This document shows, one piece after another, positions 30,421 to 40,346 of a stretch of DNA of 64,000 nt. The notes beneath the pieces are model-generated. The model made no database searches, was not told the origin of the DNA, and saw nothing but the letters and a program-made list of their open reading frames with translations. A program made the position numbers and the translations under genes. The stretch is from Typha latifolia (lineage: Eukaryota > Streptophyta > Magnoliopsida > Poales > Typhaceae), in contig CM034112.1 of assembly GCA_019914945.1 (NCBI GenBank), forward strand, positions 6,332,001 through 6,396,000, in the 5' to 3' direction. The stretch's first letter is position 1. The number at the start of each line of letters is the position of its first letter.

Positions 30421-31044
30421 CTATCGCAATCCATCCTTTGCAGGCACCTGAATGAAACCACGGTCTAGCAGCAAACCACCTCGATTCTCCAATTCTGGAT
30501 GGTGCTCCAGATCATCCAATAACTCCTGTAACAATCTCAAAATATTTGGTTTAGACGTACATGCATACCTCAGCTCGTCAAGGAAGGGAAAGGTAGGAGA
30601 AGAATACGCTGCGAGCTCGGCAGTATTGGGTTGGTGCGATAGTGCATCCGTCACTCTATTTTCTATTCCCTTGTATTGGATTTCATAATCATACCCCAAC
30701 AATTTTGAGACCCATCTCTCCTGTGCCTGAGTGTGTATACGCTGTCCCATAAAGTATGGAAGGCTCTTTTGATCAGTTCGGATAATAAATCGCCTACGGA
30801 TCAAATAAGGCGTCCACTTTGTCATCGCATGCAAAATTGCCAACATCTCGGCTACCATCTTGGAAATAACTTTTTTTTGCACATGTGGATACCGATATGG
30901 CCTCACGTTTGCTGGTGCAGCCCTAGGCACAATCTCTATGTGATGGTCTGCTGTTCTCCATGGTGGCAACTCCTTTAGTTCCTCAAATAGTCTAGCAAAT
31001 TTATCAAATAAATTACACAACTCTATGGTAATATCTGAACTCAT
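30421..31044 (-). CDS. pol: H pol ORF: reverse-transcriptase start fused in frame to RNase H tail
   Basis: This is an open frame of 207 codons. Residues 1-68 are the linker and the start of reverse transcriptase ([33 protein letters not shown]). At residue 68/69 (near 30840) the sequence jumps in frame to the RNase H tail, AILHAMTKWTPYLI, and continues with IIRTDQKSLPYFM, ERWVSKLLGYDYEIQY, DALSHQPN and the integrase tether. The palm with both catalytic aspartate boxes and the RNase H active-site start are gone. The frame has stayed open although the rest of H is decayed. No polymerase activity is possible. A deletion through short homology (GATGTT / GATCTTGG in relatives) would explain the join. 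Confidence 0.82.
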   Translation of the reverse strand: MSSDITIELCNLFDKFARLFEELKELPPWRTADHHIEIVPRAAPANVRPYRYPHVQKKVISKMVAEMLAILHAMTKWTPYLIRRRFIIRTDQKSLPYFMGQRIHTQAQERWVSKLLGYDYEIQYKGIENRVTDALSHQPNTAELAAYSSPTFPFLDELRYACTSKPNILRLLQELLDDLEHHPELENRGGLLLDRGFIQVPAKDGLR

Positions 31045-31601
31045 TTGAGGCTCATCTTCTGCTGGTCTTTACTGAAGAAGATAGGTCAAATAACTCGCAC
31101 AAGGCAGCCCCACCATTGGCTGCATCGTAGGAATTGGTTGAGAATGTACGCCATCAAGTTGCACATCATTGTTTCCTTATTTAAATTTCATCCACATGCT
31201 TCGAAAATCAAATGCGACGGGTCCTAAACTCTGTAACCACTGAGTGCCACGGACAATGTCTGCTCCTCGCAGTGCCAACGGATACAAGTCCACAATGATG
31301 TCGTATCCTTGCACCCGTATACCGACTCAATGACACAAGTTCTCCGCCTTAAGCTTCGTGCCGTCTCCAATAGCAACGTCAAAACCATGGTTGGGTCAGC
31401 ATCCAAGCCCAATCTCCTCATTAACCTCTTGTCTAGAAAGTTGTGTGTACTCCCTGAATCAATGAGGATGTGCACACAATGCTTTCTAACGAGTCCGTTC
31501 ACCCACAATGTCCTCGGTGCGGATGTACCAGAATATGCATGCATCGATATTTCAACTTGGATATCTTCCTCCGCGCCCTCCTCAACAGGCTCCTCATGGA
31601 C
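31045..31601 (-). pseudogene. H protease and linker
   Basis: The minus strand at 31544-31224 encodes HAYSGTSAPRTLWVNGLVRK, then HILIDSGSTHNFLDKRLMRR, an aspartic protease core with its catalytic Asp-Ser-Gly intact. A frameshift follows near the VAIGDGT motif (about 31385). The linker toward pol continues to 31045 in broken frames (MKFK, LDGVHSQPI, MVGLPCASYL). Role: cleavage of Gag-Pol. Inactive here because of the shift and the gutted pol. Confidence 0.8.
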
Positions 31602-32537
31602 CTACTCTAAACACTCTCCATCTCCCACAACCTCATCATCCTCCTCGAGACCGTCGATGAGCATCACACACCCGATCGGTTTGGAACACCGATGACCGGG
31701 GGTGAAATATTCATCGCATCGAAAGCAAAGATCATTCGCTCCTCGCTCCTCCACCCGGGTAGGTGTGAGAGTTCGAATTGGGGGTCTTGTGCCTCCTCTA
31801 ACATCGGAAGAAGGTCTCAAAGGTGGTCGTGATCTAGTACTAGCAGCCGCTATCTTTGAATCTGCAAAATTTTCAGCCGGCGTTCTAGGTGCAAATCGCC
31901 CATCTCGGTTGCCCCAACTTATTTTCACTACCATCTTGAGAGCCTTATGCTTTTGCTCCATCCTCACGGCCTTCTCAAAGGCCTCCTCAAGAGTGGTAGA
32001 ACATAGAGCACGAACATCTGCTTGTATCTCTTCTCGCAGCCCTAAAATGAATGTGCTCATCAATGTTGGTTCAGGCCAAGGTGGCTGACAACGACTACTA
32101 ACTCTTTCAAATTCTGCTTGGAACTCCAATATGGTTGTCCTATGAACCATCTTGGTTAATGTGGCAGCAAAATCTTCATATGTCACTGTCCCAAATCTGC
32201 GTGTAATTTTCCTATAGAAGTCAGCGCAATCGGTAGATCCTCGACCACGAATAGCCGATCTATACCAATGTAATGCCGTTCCTTGGAGGGGAAAGCTTGC
32301 CATCTAGACCTTTGTGTCCTCCGCTGTCATTTGTCAATCAAAGTATTGTTCAACTTGAAATACCCAATCCATTGGATCACTACCTTAGAATTTTGGAAAG
32401 TCCAAGCGTGTGGTTCTCCCCCGAATAGCATTATTGGGTTCATAAAAGATCCTTGGTTTAGGTCTGAACCTTTGTGCATCTTGATCTCCTTCTCTAAATA
32501 CTTGAGCACGTCCATCACCATCTCCGAAGGGATCAAC
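31602..32537 (-). pseudogene. gag: H gag: capsid and zinc knuckle
   Basis: The open frame 32303-31602 (233 codons) is the best capsid in the window. It starts MASFPLQGTALHWYRS, then FYRKITRRFGTVTYEDFAA, LEFQAEFERVSSRC, FILGLREEIQADV and EEAFEKAVRMEQKHKAL, the standard retrotransposon-gag fold. The zinc knuckle CFRCDEYFTPGHRC follows, then the acidic linker to protease. Upstream, 32304-32537 carries the preceding VEQYFD, LDFPKF and EPNNAI segments in broken frames. The gag start and primer-binding site are missing because the region joins an LTR fragment at 32538. Gag would form the particle and bind RNA. Confidence 0.85.
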
Positions 32538-33118
32538 CTCCCTCATCTACATTTTTCTTATTTACGCCATTCACAAATTCGAACTGTAACTAGGACGAAA
32601 GTACGATACATTGCGGATGACGGTGGATGGTGGATGTTGTTTAAGGGATAGAGACGAAGGGGAAGAAGTGGTCGAGATCCCAAAGAAGGGGGAGGACTCG
32701 ATAGATGAGGGAGATTAGAAGTTAGGAGAGACCTTACCAACAGTAGAGGTGGTAGGTTGGTGAAGAGGGAGGAGAGAGATTAGGGTAGAGAGAAGATAGA
32801 GAGGCAAGAAACCAATATTCCAATAGCATAATAAATTTGGCTGCCATCCACACCTTTATAGAGGCTAGCCAACAAGCCCTAATAACAATAACTAACCCTA
32901 ACGCGATCGAACGCGCAAAAGACATTCTCTATATATGTGAACGCGACGTAGGCATTCAAACGCGCCTTTTGCGTTCTCTGTATTTGCGAACCTAATGTAG
33001 GTGTTCGCAAGGGTGTTCAAACTCGACCCCTTCTGCATTCAAACGCGACCTATAAGAATTTAATTTAATAAAAATAAACAACTAATGCAATAAGAAAAGA
33101 CTCTAACAAGGTGTATCA
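32538..33118 (-). repeat. H 5' LTR, truncated at U5
   Basis: Runs from the CCCTCATCTAC region to the terminal GGTGTATCA at 33118. A deletion has removed the U5 end, the primer-binding site and the gag start together. Confidence 0.8.
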
Positions 33119-33185
33119 TAAGTCCTCCCTCTTCCTTGGGATCTCAGCCACTTCTCTCCCTTTATCCATATCCCTAAAACTACAT
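33119..33185 (+). repeat. M 5' LTR, piece 2
   Basis: Continues piece 1 exactly after the H target duplication and runs to TACAT, where J inserted. Matches 47099-47160. Confidence 0.85.
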
Positions 33186-33835
33186 TGAAAAACCCCTAGA
33201 CACAAGTATGTATCTAAATACTAGGCAATGATATCACTCGTTCGCTTAAGTAAAAGTCCTAGAAATATTAAGAACGAAAGCAGAGATGAACGCCAAGATT
33301 TTAACGTGGAAAAACCTAAACGGAAAAAAACCACGGATCCAAACTCGGATCAAAAACCAATCACTAGAATAGTAGCAATTACAAGACTGACTCACAAAAC
33401 AACCCGTCGATCCAAACGACTTTGTTCCTCTCAGTCTTGATCGCTAGAACCCACGATTCACTACTTCTTGTGATTGAAGTCCAATCTCAGTAGCCCTCGA
33501 GATTGATCTTTCGTCTAGATAGCCGTTAAGACGAAAGATTAAATTCTTGTAGATGAGTGGAACCTTGTTAGTTGAAGAACCGATGTAGTCTCAAGAAGTC
33601 TCCTTCAATAATGCTTCTTCAGCCACCCTTGAGATAGGGTTTCACAATCCTTATATATGATCTTCAAGATAGAGCCAAATCCGAGTCTTATCCGTACTCA
33701 TGAAAGTCCAATTTTATCAAACTTCGTTGGTGCGTTCGAACGCGGCCCGGGTGCGTTCGAACGGCATGACTTGAACTCAGGTGCGTTCTGATACGATTCG
33801 GACTTCACCGACGTCGTCTCGAGCTTGGATTTACC

Positions 33836-33961
33836 TTAGGATAAGATTGAGTTTTAGGATAAGATTGAGTTTTAGGATAAGATTGAGTTTTAGGATAAGA
33901 TTGTGTTTTAGGATAAGATTGAGTTTTAGGATAAGATTGTGTTTTAGGATAAGATTGAGTT
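33836..33961 (+). repeat. Seven exact-length 18-bp repeats in A4 U3
   Basis: TTAGGATAAGATTGAGTT and one-base variants repeated seven times without spacing changes. This stands where other family-A LTRs have the GTTCGAACGC palindromes. Confidence 0.95.
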
Positions 33962-34479
33962 GTTGGTTAGCCTATAAAAGTATGTGTAGGGCAACCAAAA
34001 TTATTATTGATTATTGAGAATTGAGTTTGCCTTGCCTCCTTCGTCTTCTTCGCTCCCGTTCCCTCAATCTCCCCGGCGACGCCGCTTCTAATCTCCCTCG
34101 ACAGGCCAATCACCCTAGTCCCTTAGGAGTGGCCCTCTTCTCCCCCTTCTTCCAATTTATCCATCGCTATCCCTAACCTTTCCATCATCCATAACCCTTC
34201 CACCATCACTTTTACACCGGTGCCACCCCATCAACACCGGCCCTCCACAATCCACCATTACCTAGGATTTCGTGCCTTCATCCACGGAATCCAAAAACAG
34301 AGTATCCTGATGTTCGTCCACTAAACGAACGATATCTCGAGATCCCCAACTCCGATTCGCCTGAAACTAGATCCGTTGGAAAGCTCTTTTCCGGGCCTAC
34401 AACATATCAAAATTTCACAGCGATCCAACGGCGGGATATTTCGGAATCTTATCTCAAAGTTCCGTGCAAGATCGTAACA

Positions 34480-34601
34480 ATCTGGTATCAGAGCCATAGC
34501 ACCAAAAGAGGGTTCGTATCAATCTGGTATCAGAGCCTATAGCCGAGGAAGGATCGTATCAAGCTGGTATCAGAGCCTATAGCCGAGGAAGGATCGTATC
34601 A
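34480..34601 (+). repeat. Tandem primer-binding units at the A4 LTR end
   Basis: Units 34480-34521 (42 bp), 34522-34561 (40 bp) and 34562-34601 (40 bp). Each has TGGTATCAGAGC near its start and a GATCGTATCA-type LTR end at its finish. The last two units differ at a single base. Confidence 0.95.
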
Positions 34602-34654
34602 CGTTCGAACGGGCCTGAGTGCGTTCAAACGCGACAACTTGAATTCTTCAGGTT

Positions 34655-34866
34655 GCGTTCGAACGCGTTTGTGAACGCGGCTCTCTGTCTGTGTGAAAGC
34701 AGTACCCGCGTTCGAACGCGTTTGTGAACGCGGCTCTCTGTCTGTGTGAACGCAGTACCCATGTTCGAACGAGTTTGTGAACGCGGCTCTCTGTTTGTGT
34801 AAACGCAGTACCCGCGTTCGAATGCGTTTGTGAACGCGGTGTGAACTCGACGGCTTTTCTCCAATA
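34655..34866. repeat. Four 53-bp tandem units in the J 3' LTR
   Basis: Unit starts at 34655, 34708, 34761 and 34814, each beginning with a GCGTTCGAACGC palindrome or a one-step variant. The same array is in the other LTR at 39699, 39752, 39805 and 39858. Confidence 0.92.
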
Positions 34867-34978
34867 ATCTTGCAATTCTTCAAACCAGAGATATTCTAGA
34901 CTTGTGTGAAGCTCATATACATGAAAAAATATACTTAAAATATTTTGTACACAATTGCCAACAAATAAAAACCTAACA

Positions 34979-36735
34979 ATCTCCCCCTTTGGCAATTTGT
35001 GACAAAACACTTAGGTTACAAGATATTACACAGACTTCAAATGAGCAATCAACAAGACTAGAATATTTTGCACATCAATCCCTGAAAATAAACATATACC
35101 AATCCAAGATCAAGTGAAAATAACTTGAAATTAATAAATAATCCAAACACAAGTTATCAATGGAGCATAAGTTCAAAAGTACTAAAGCAGAGAAAGTTCA
35201 CAATTACTCCAAGCAAAGTTATAAGCAAGGTTATAAAGACTCTTAAGACTCTAATAAATTCCCCCTATTGCCATGCTCCCCCTACACACATAAATTCTAA
35301 AACTTTAAACTCGCACCACACACGACACACTAGACACTCTCCCCCTTTTTGACACAAATGCCAAAGACTAGGAACTCGGAGGGAACTGACGATGAAGAAT
35401 CGTCAACACAGAGTCAAGTATGATTTTTAGAAACCATGAAGGCCCTAAATGAAACCCATCTTTCACTTGAAAACGCTAAGATATCACATTCAATCGCACA
35501 AGAAACATTAAGATATTAACTTTAACGTGATCAAAACTCGAAACCGCACGAAATCAATCAAGATCAAGATACTTAATTGAATAAAAAATATGAAAATTGA
35601 TGAATGATCATACCTCGCAAAAAGTGAAGAAAATCTTGAAGTTTCGGCCAAAAGACTTTAAAAGGGTTTGAAGTGAAAATTTTGATGAAAAAGATGAAGA
35701 TCTTGAGGATTTGGATTTTTTTTTTAAATTTAAACTAAAACAAATCAAAAATCTTTTTAGAGATGCACTTCTAGAAAATTCAAAATAGATTCAAAACATA
35801 GAATATGACAATCAAATGAAATAAGTCATACACAGATCAATCAAATCATCAAGAGCATATTATAATCAATTCTAATGCATCACTCAAAATTAAATTAATC
35901 TTGATTGATCATAACAATATACATATGCAAGGTGAGCATAGATAACATGAAACATTCTTCTTAAATAAACTTTCCTATTTAAACAATGATACAACACACT
36001 AGTCAAACCGACTTAGTATTTAAATTTGCACTTTTCGACTTATTCGCCATAACCGAACAGGAATTTTTCCTGTATTATTTTTTATACATAAACCATATAG
36101 ATGCAATGATGGCTTTCACACATGAGTAGGTAGCCCTTTTCTTATAGTACAAATCAAACAATGTGCGAGAATATATACACAAGTAGCAAAAATTTTATTT
36201 AATTTGCAATCAATGTACTGAGTCAAACTGGACTCTCAACAAGATGGCTTTCGCACTAACTCATTGTAGCCATTTTCATTGATCTTTTATAAACATGATT
36301 GTGATGACTAAGCATGAGGTCAAACTGTGCAAATCAAGGTCAATAGTAAGCTATTTAAATAAAATTTCATGATATCATGCTCACACAAGAATATACACAC
36401 GTTATGGGTGCATTAATTTCAGTACAATTATCATAGAAGTCGAGAGAGTGAATAAATTAGAAATGATACAATATACTATAAGATGACAAAATTGACTATA
36501 ATAACTCATAATCAAAAGAAAAATCATATTTATATGTCAAGAGTATATTATTGAATCTAGGAGTGCATTTTTTTTATTTTATTACCAAAAAAAAAACTCT
36601 CGACAAATCTGAAACTAAAACCAAAGAAAATTTCAAAGTAAAATAAAACCTAAAAAAAATGAAACGAAATGATAAGAAACTGGCAAACTAAAACACAAAT
36701 CAATTCAAAGCACAAATCCCTAAAGAAGTATGAAG
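34979..36735 (-). other. J long 3' untranslated region
   Basis: About 1.75 kb between the pol end and the 3' LTR, AT-rich, with no frame of interest. SIRE/Maximus elements often have an extra region or env-like frame here; I see no such frame. TTGTCACAAATTG lies next to the polypurine tract. Confidence 0.6.
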
Positions 36736-36835
36736 ATACTAAAATCTCTGTAAATCCAAAGGTTTTGTAAACAAATCACCCAACTGTTTCTCCGTATCAA
36801 TATGTTCTAATGCTATTGTTTTGTCTTGTTACATT
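36736..36835 (-). pseudogene. pol: J pol C-terminal end (RNase H tail)
   Basis: The minus strand encodes KTIALEHIDTEKQLGDLFTKPLD, the copia hallmark near the end of RNase H (usually QLADIFTKPL). It follows directly after the protease region, so integrase, reverse transcriptase and most of RNase H, roughly 900 codons in relatives, have been deleted. Confidence 0.8.
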
Positions 36836-37301
36836 TCAGATTATGTGAAGTTCTAACAACATAGCAATTATCAGATGTTCTAGATCCAAAACATATAACA
36901 TTACCATCATGATCTAGAATAGTACAATCATTTTTAGAGAATTTTATCTCATAACCTTCATCACAAAATTGAATGATGCTTAATAAATTTTCTTTCAAGC
37001 CATTAACATAAAGAACATTTTCGAGACTAGGAATACCTAGAGTACTTACCTTTCCTTTACCTATTACCTTGGATGAGTTACCATCTCCAAATGTCACAAC
37101 TCCCCCTTCATATTCTTCGAGATTAGAAAATAAGGATTTGCCGCCTAACATGTGTCTTAAATAGCCATTGTCTAAATGCCACAAGTCAGAATTTAAAGCT
37201 TTCAAGGCAGTATGTACAACATAACATTTCAAGTCACTTTTCTTGACCCATATGGCCTTTGTTTTCATCCCATAAATGAAAGCACTTCTAGGTTTTTGCA
37301 A
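36813..37301 (-). pseudogene. J protease and start of integrase region
   Basis: The open frame of 162 codons holds LWHLDNGYLRHMLGG, the copia protease core in which the catalytic Asp-Ser-Gly-Cys-Ser has become Asp-Asn-Gly-Tyr-Leu, followed by VTFGDGNSSKVIGKG, IPSLENVLYVNGLKENLLSI and DGNVICFGSR. These are the standard plant copia motifs between protease and integrase. The integrase zinc domain, expected after the TSDNCYV motif, is absent, and the frame meets the pol tail within about ten codons. The changed active site suggests the protease was already inactive. Confidence 0.8.
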
Positions 37302-37598
37302 AAGTTTGCAATGAGGTTGAATATGCCCTAGAATGCTGCAATGATAGCATGTCAGAATAAACCTTTTTCAACTCACCTTTTGTCGAGGAGTGTGACGAGA
37401 GTTTACCTTTGGTACCGTCGAAGTTTCACTAGTTTGTAGATTCAACTTCAGTTTAGAAGCATTCATTCAGGATTGCTTTGTAAATGCGGTTGATTGCTTC
37501 AGGTATTCTTCCTTTTGTATACCTGCAGAAACAAAGACAATTTTGTTATTATTTGAATTACCAGTGTATCCAACACCATACCTGTCTTTTCTAGAGAT

Positions 37599-38180
37599 CT
37601 AAGCTTTTAGAATCTCATCAAGTTTGTTCTTCCCTTTTAGAAATGTCACTTCCTTATTCAATCGCTCTAGTTCAATTTCATCAGCCTTCATTTTATTTTT
37701 CGCATTGTCAAGTTGTTCAGAAAGGTCTTTGACACGTTCAAGTTCCAATTTGCACTTCTCCTCAAATTGAATTCTTTCAGATTCGATTACCTTGAGTCGT
37801 TGAAGTAGTCTAAGATTGCTTTTCTTGAGTTTAAACGACTCCAGGTACAAGTCATTATATGCCTTTTGAATTTCAGATTCATCTTCCTCAGCTGGTAATA
37901 TATCAAAATCATCTGTACTATCAGTATCAACAACAGAGTCAGTATTAAGTAGAGAAGAGGTAAAAGCTACAAAGTTTTCTTCGTCTTTTTCAGAATCAAC
38001 ATTAGATTCATCTGAGTCATCCCAAGTAACTTTCATAGCTTTGCCCTTCCTCTTAAGACGATTAGGGCATTCTTGTGCGATGTGTCCAAAACCAGAACAT
38101 TCAAAACATTGAACTTTATTCTTAGAACTCTTATTTTTATGTTTGACATTGTTGTTGGTACCATCTGTATTTGAACTCAC
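37599..38180 (-). CDS. gag: J gag, C-terminal part with zinc knuckle
   Basis: This frame of 193 codons holds a lysine-rich linker, the CCHC zinc knuckle CFECSGFGHIAQEC that binds RNA during packaging, an acidic region (DDSDESNVDSEKDEE) and a long coiled-coil-like stretch (KLELERVKDLSEQLDNAKNK). This is the normal tail of SIRE-type gag. It is separated from the N-terminal part by a one-base shift in an A8 run at about 38187-38194. Its apparent ATG at 38180 overlaps the upstream stop and is probably not a true start. Between 37302 and 37598 the link to protease is broken. Confidence 0.82.
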   Translation of the reverse strand: MSSNTDGTNNNVKHKNKSSKNKVQCFECSGFGHIAQECPNRLKRKGKAMKVTWDDSDESNVDSEKDEENFVAFTSSLLNTDSVVDTDSTDDFDILPAEEDESEIQKAYNDLYLESFKLKKSNLRLLQRLKVIESERIQFEEKCKLELERVKDLSEQLDNAKNKMKADEIELERLNKEVTFLKGKNKLDEILKA

Positions 38181-39013
38181 AGTATTCTTTTTTTCACAAA
38201 GGCTTTGCTTTTCTCAAGTTTTTCAGCATTCAACTTGTTTGGCTTCCGAAAGAATTTATTAAACTTTTTGACAAACATAGTCAACATCTCAACATCTAAA
38301 TCACCTTCATCATCAGACTTCTCTAAATTTTGTTCAATTGTGGATAGGGCCATCCCTTTGGATTTCCTTGGTTTTGAAAGACTGGACTCAAATGTTTGTA
38401 GATTTCCTACCAATTGTTCAACTTTCATAGAATCGATATCCTTACTTTCCTCAATTGCTGCAACTTTTGCCTGAAACCTTTCTGGAAGAGACCTAAGGAT
38501 CTTACAGACAATTCTGTTTTCAGAAATTTTCTCTTCTAGGTTGAAACTATAGTTGACTATATCACTCAATTTTGCATAGAACTCATCAAATGTCTCGTTC
38601 TCCTCCATACGTAGAGTTTCAAAACTAGTAGTCAACCTCTGAAGTTTCGAAAGTTTTACAGCCATAGTTCCTTCATGAGTTCTTTCTAAGATCGTCGAGG
38701 CTTCTTTTGCTATCTCACAAGTAGAAATTTTTCTAAATTCTTCCGAGGAAACACAACTAAAAATTGCATTTATTGCTTTGCTATTCCAGCCAACTTTTTT
38801 ATAATATGTCTTATCCCATGACTCAATCGGTTTCTCAATAAACTTATCATTCACCATGTACATTGGTGGACTCCAACCGTTCACAATGGCCATCCATACT
38901 CGCTCATCTATAGACTTCAAATAAGCACTTATCCTAGCTTTCCAATATCCATAATTTGATCCATCAAGAATAGGAGGTCTAATAGATGATGTTCCATCTC
39001 TATGAAAATCCAT
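38177..39013 (-). CDS. gag: J gag, N-terminal capsid part
   Basis: I start at the ATG at 39013 (MDFHRDG), because the longer open frame runs into the LTR and across the primer-binding site. Motifs in order: RPPILDGSNYGYWKARI with AYLKSIDERVW, GWSPP, NSKAINAIFSCVSSEEFRKI, EGTMAVKLSKLQRLTTSFE, EFYAKLSDIVN, KILRSLPERFQAKVAAIEE, and MKVEQLVGNLQTFE. This matches the plant copia gag (UBN2-like) family, in which the protein forms the virus-like particle. Length and order are normal up to the frameshift at the A8 run. It is one of the few nearly intact frames in the window. Confidence 0.88.
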   Translation of the reverse strand: MDFHRDGTSSIRPPILDGSNYGYWKARISAYLKSIDERVWMAIVNGWSPPMYMVNDKFIEKPIESWDKTYYKKVGWNSKAINAIFSCVSSEEFRKISTCEIAKEASTILERTHEGTMAVKLSKLQRLTTSFETLRMEENETFDEFYAKLSDIVNYSFNLEEKISENRIVCKILRSLPERFQAKVAAIEESKDIDSMKVEQLVGNLQTFESSLSKPRKSKGMALSTIEQNLEKSDDEGDLDVEMLTMFVKKFNKFFRKPNKLNAEKLEKSKAFVKKRIL

Positions 39014-39048
39014 GCCTATCTGATCTCTCTTAAAGGGTGAGAGAACCT

Positions 39049-39060
39049 GCTCTGATACCA
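39049..39060 (-). promoter_or_regulatory. J primer-binding site (tRNA-iMet)
   Basis: GCTCTGATACCA on the plus strand, 2 bp from the LTR start at 39063. Only one copy, unlike families A, E and H. Confidence 0.92.
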
Positions 39061-39062
39061 AT

Positions 39063-40022
39063 TGAAAAACTCCTAGACACAAGTATGTATCTAAATACTA
39101 GGCAATGATATCACTCGTTCGCTTAAGTAAAAGTCCATAGAAATATTAAGAACAAAAGCAGAGATGAACGCCAAGATTTTAACGTGGAAAAACCACGGAT
39201 CCAAACTCGGATCAAAAACCAATCACTAGAATAGTAGCAGTTACAAGACTGACTCACAAAACAACCCGTCGATCCAAACGACTTTGTTCCTCTCAGTCTT
39301 GATCGCTAGAACCCACGATTCACTGCTTCTTGTGATTGAAGTCCAATCTCAGTAGCCCTCGAGATTGATCTTTCGTCTAGATAGCCGTTAAGACAAAAGA
39401 TTAAATTCTTGTAGATGAGTGGAACCTTGTTAGTTGAAGAACCGATGTAGCCTCAAGAAGTCTCCTTCAATAATGCTTCTTCAACCACCCTTGAGATAGG
39501 GTTTCACAATCCTTATATATGATCTTCAAGATAGAGCCAAATCCGAGTCTTATCCGTACTCATGAAAGTCCAATTTTATCAAACTTCGTTGGTGCGTTCG
39601 AACACGGCCCGGGTGCGTTCGAACGGCATGACTTGAACTCAGGTGCGTTCGAACGGGCCTGAGTGCGTTCGAACGCGACAACTTGAATTCTTCAGGTTGC
39701 GTTCAAACGCGTTTGTGAACGCAGCTCTCAATCTGTGGGAACGCAGTACCCGCGTTCGAACGCGTTTGTGAACGCAGCTCTCTGTCTGTGTGAACGCAGT
39801 ACCCGTGTTCGAACGCATTTGTGAACGCGGCTCTTTGTTTGTGTGAACGCAGTACCCACGTTCAAACGCGTTTGGGAACGCGGTGTGAACTCGACGGCTT
39901 TTCTCCAATAATCTTGCAATTCTTCAAACCAGAGATATTCTAGACTTGTGTGAAGCTCATATACATGAAAAAATATACTTAGAATATTTTGTACACAATT
40001 GCCAACAAATAAAAACCTAACA
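39063..40022 (-). repeat. J 5' LTR
   Basis: 960 bp, TGAAAAACTCC...AACCTAACA, with the 53-bp tandem array at 39699-39910. It preserves the uninterrupted target of A4 near 39650. Confidence 0.93.
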
Positions 40023-40322
40023 TACATCAACCATCTACTCTTATCTCCATTATCATCCATAGCCCTATCATCCTCTTCACCCATCACCACCACCATCACC
40101 CCCACTTTAGCTTATTTTCGTCCTAGTTGAAGTCCCAATCTGAGAAGGCCACAAATACCAAAATCGTAGATCAGGAAGTTATGGATCGATCACCTTTGGT
40201 TTTGTAATTTTATGACTATGAGAGAATATTCGGTGAATATTTCCCCTCAATTGTGCTTGATTGCTAGCAATAAATCCAGATATTAAAGAGGAAGTCCCTT
40301 AACTTATCATTGGTATCAAAGC
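40023..40322 (+). repeat. M 5' LTR, piece 3, and primer-binding site
   Basis: Resumes the M LTR after the J target duplication and ends AACTTATCA at 40309. The primer-binding site TGGTATCAAAGC follows at 40311-40322. Confidence 0.88.
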
Positions 40323-40346
40323 CCGACGAACCTCGAACCTCCATTA

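Larger units (their letters stand above)
25619..33118 (-). mobile_element. H: minus-strand Ty3/gypsy element inserted in the M 5' LTR
   Basis: The target duplication is CGAGT (25614-25618) / TAAGT (33119-33123), differing at a CpG. Order from right: 5' LTR (truncated), gag, protease, a deleted reverse transcriptase joined to RNase H, integrase (split by D4), chromodomain region, 3' LTR. About 4.8 kb without D4. Confidence 0.85.
33789..34601 (+). mobile_element. A4: family-A solo LTR with three primer-binding units
   Basis: Target duplication CGTTC (33784-33788 and 34602-34606). The empty site is in the other J LTR at about 39641-39656. The basic LTR ends at 34479; three further units follow inside the duplication. 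Confidence 0.95.
33186..34978 (-). repeat. J 3' LTR, split by A4
   Basis: About 975 bp without A4, nearly identical to 39063-40022, so J is fairly young. Contains GCGTTCGAACGC palindromes and four 53-bp tandem units. Confidence 0.92.
33186..40022 (-). mobile_element. J: minus-strand Ty1/copia element (SIRE-like), non-autonomous
   Basis: LTRs 33186-34978 (interrupted by A4) and 39063-40022, TG...CA ends, target duplication TACAT (33181-33185 and 40023-40027). Primer-binding site at 39049-39060; polypurine tract CCAAAGGGGGAGAT on the minus strand next to 34979. Gag and part of protease remain; integrase and reverse transcriptase are deleted. Confidence 0.93.

Noticed and set aside
33228..33440. 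Basic protein-like frame in the J LTR
   Set aside because: It lies in LTR sequence, is not matched by any known domain, and the copy at 39100-39310 differs by frame-changing indels.
34599..35010. Open frames with repeated FTNAFERG-like peptides, also at 39639-40105
   Set aside because: They are read-through of the 53-bp repeats in the J LTRs; all three frames are similarly open.
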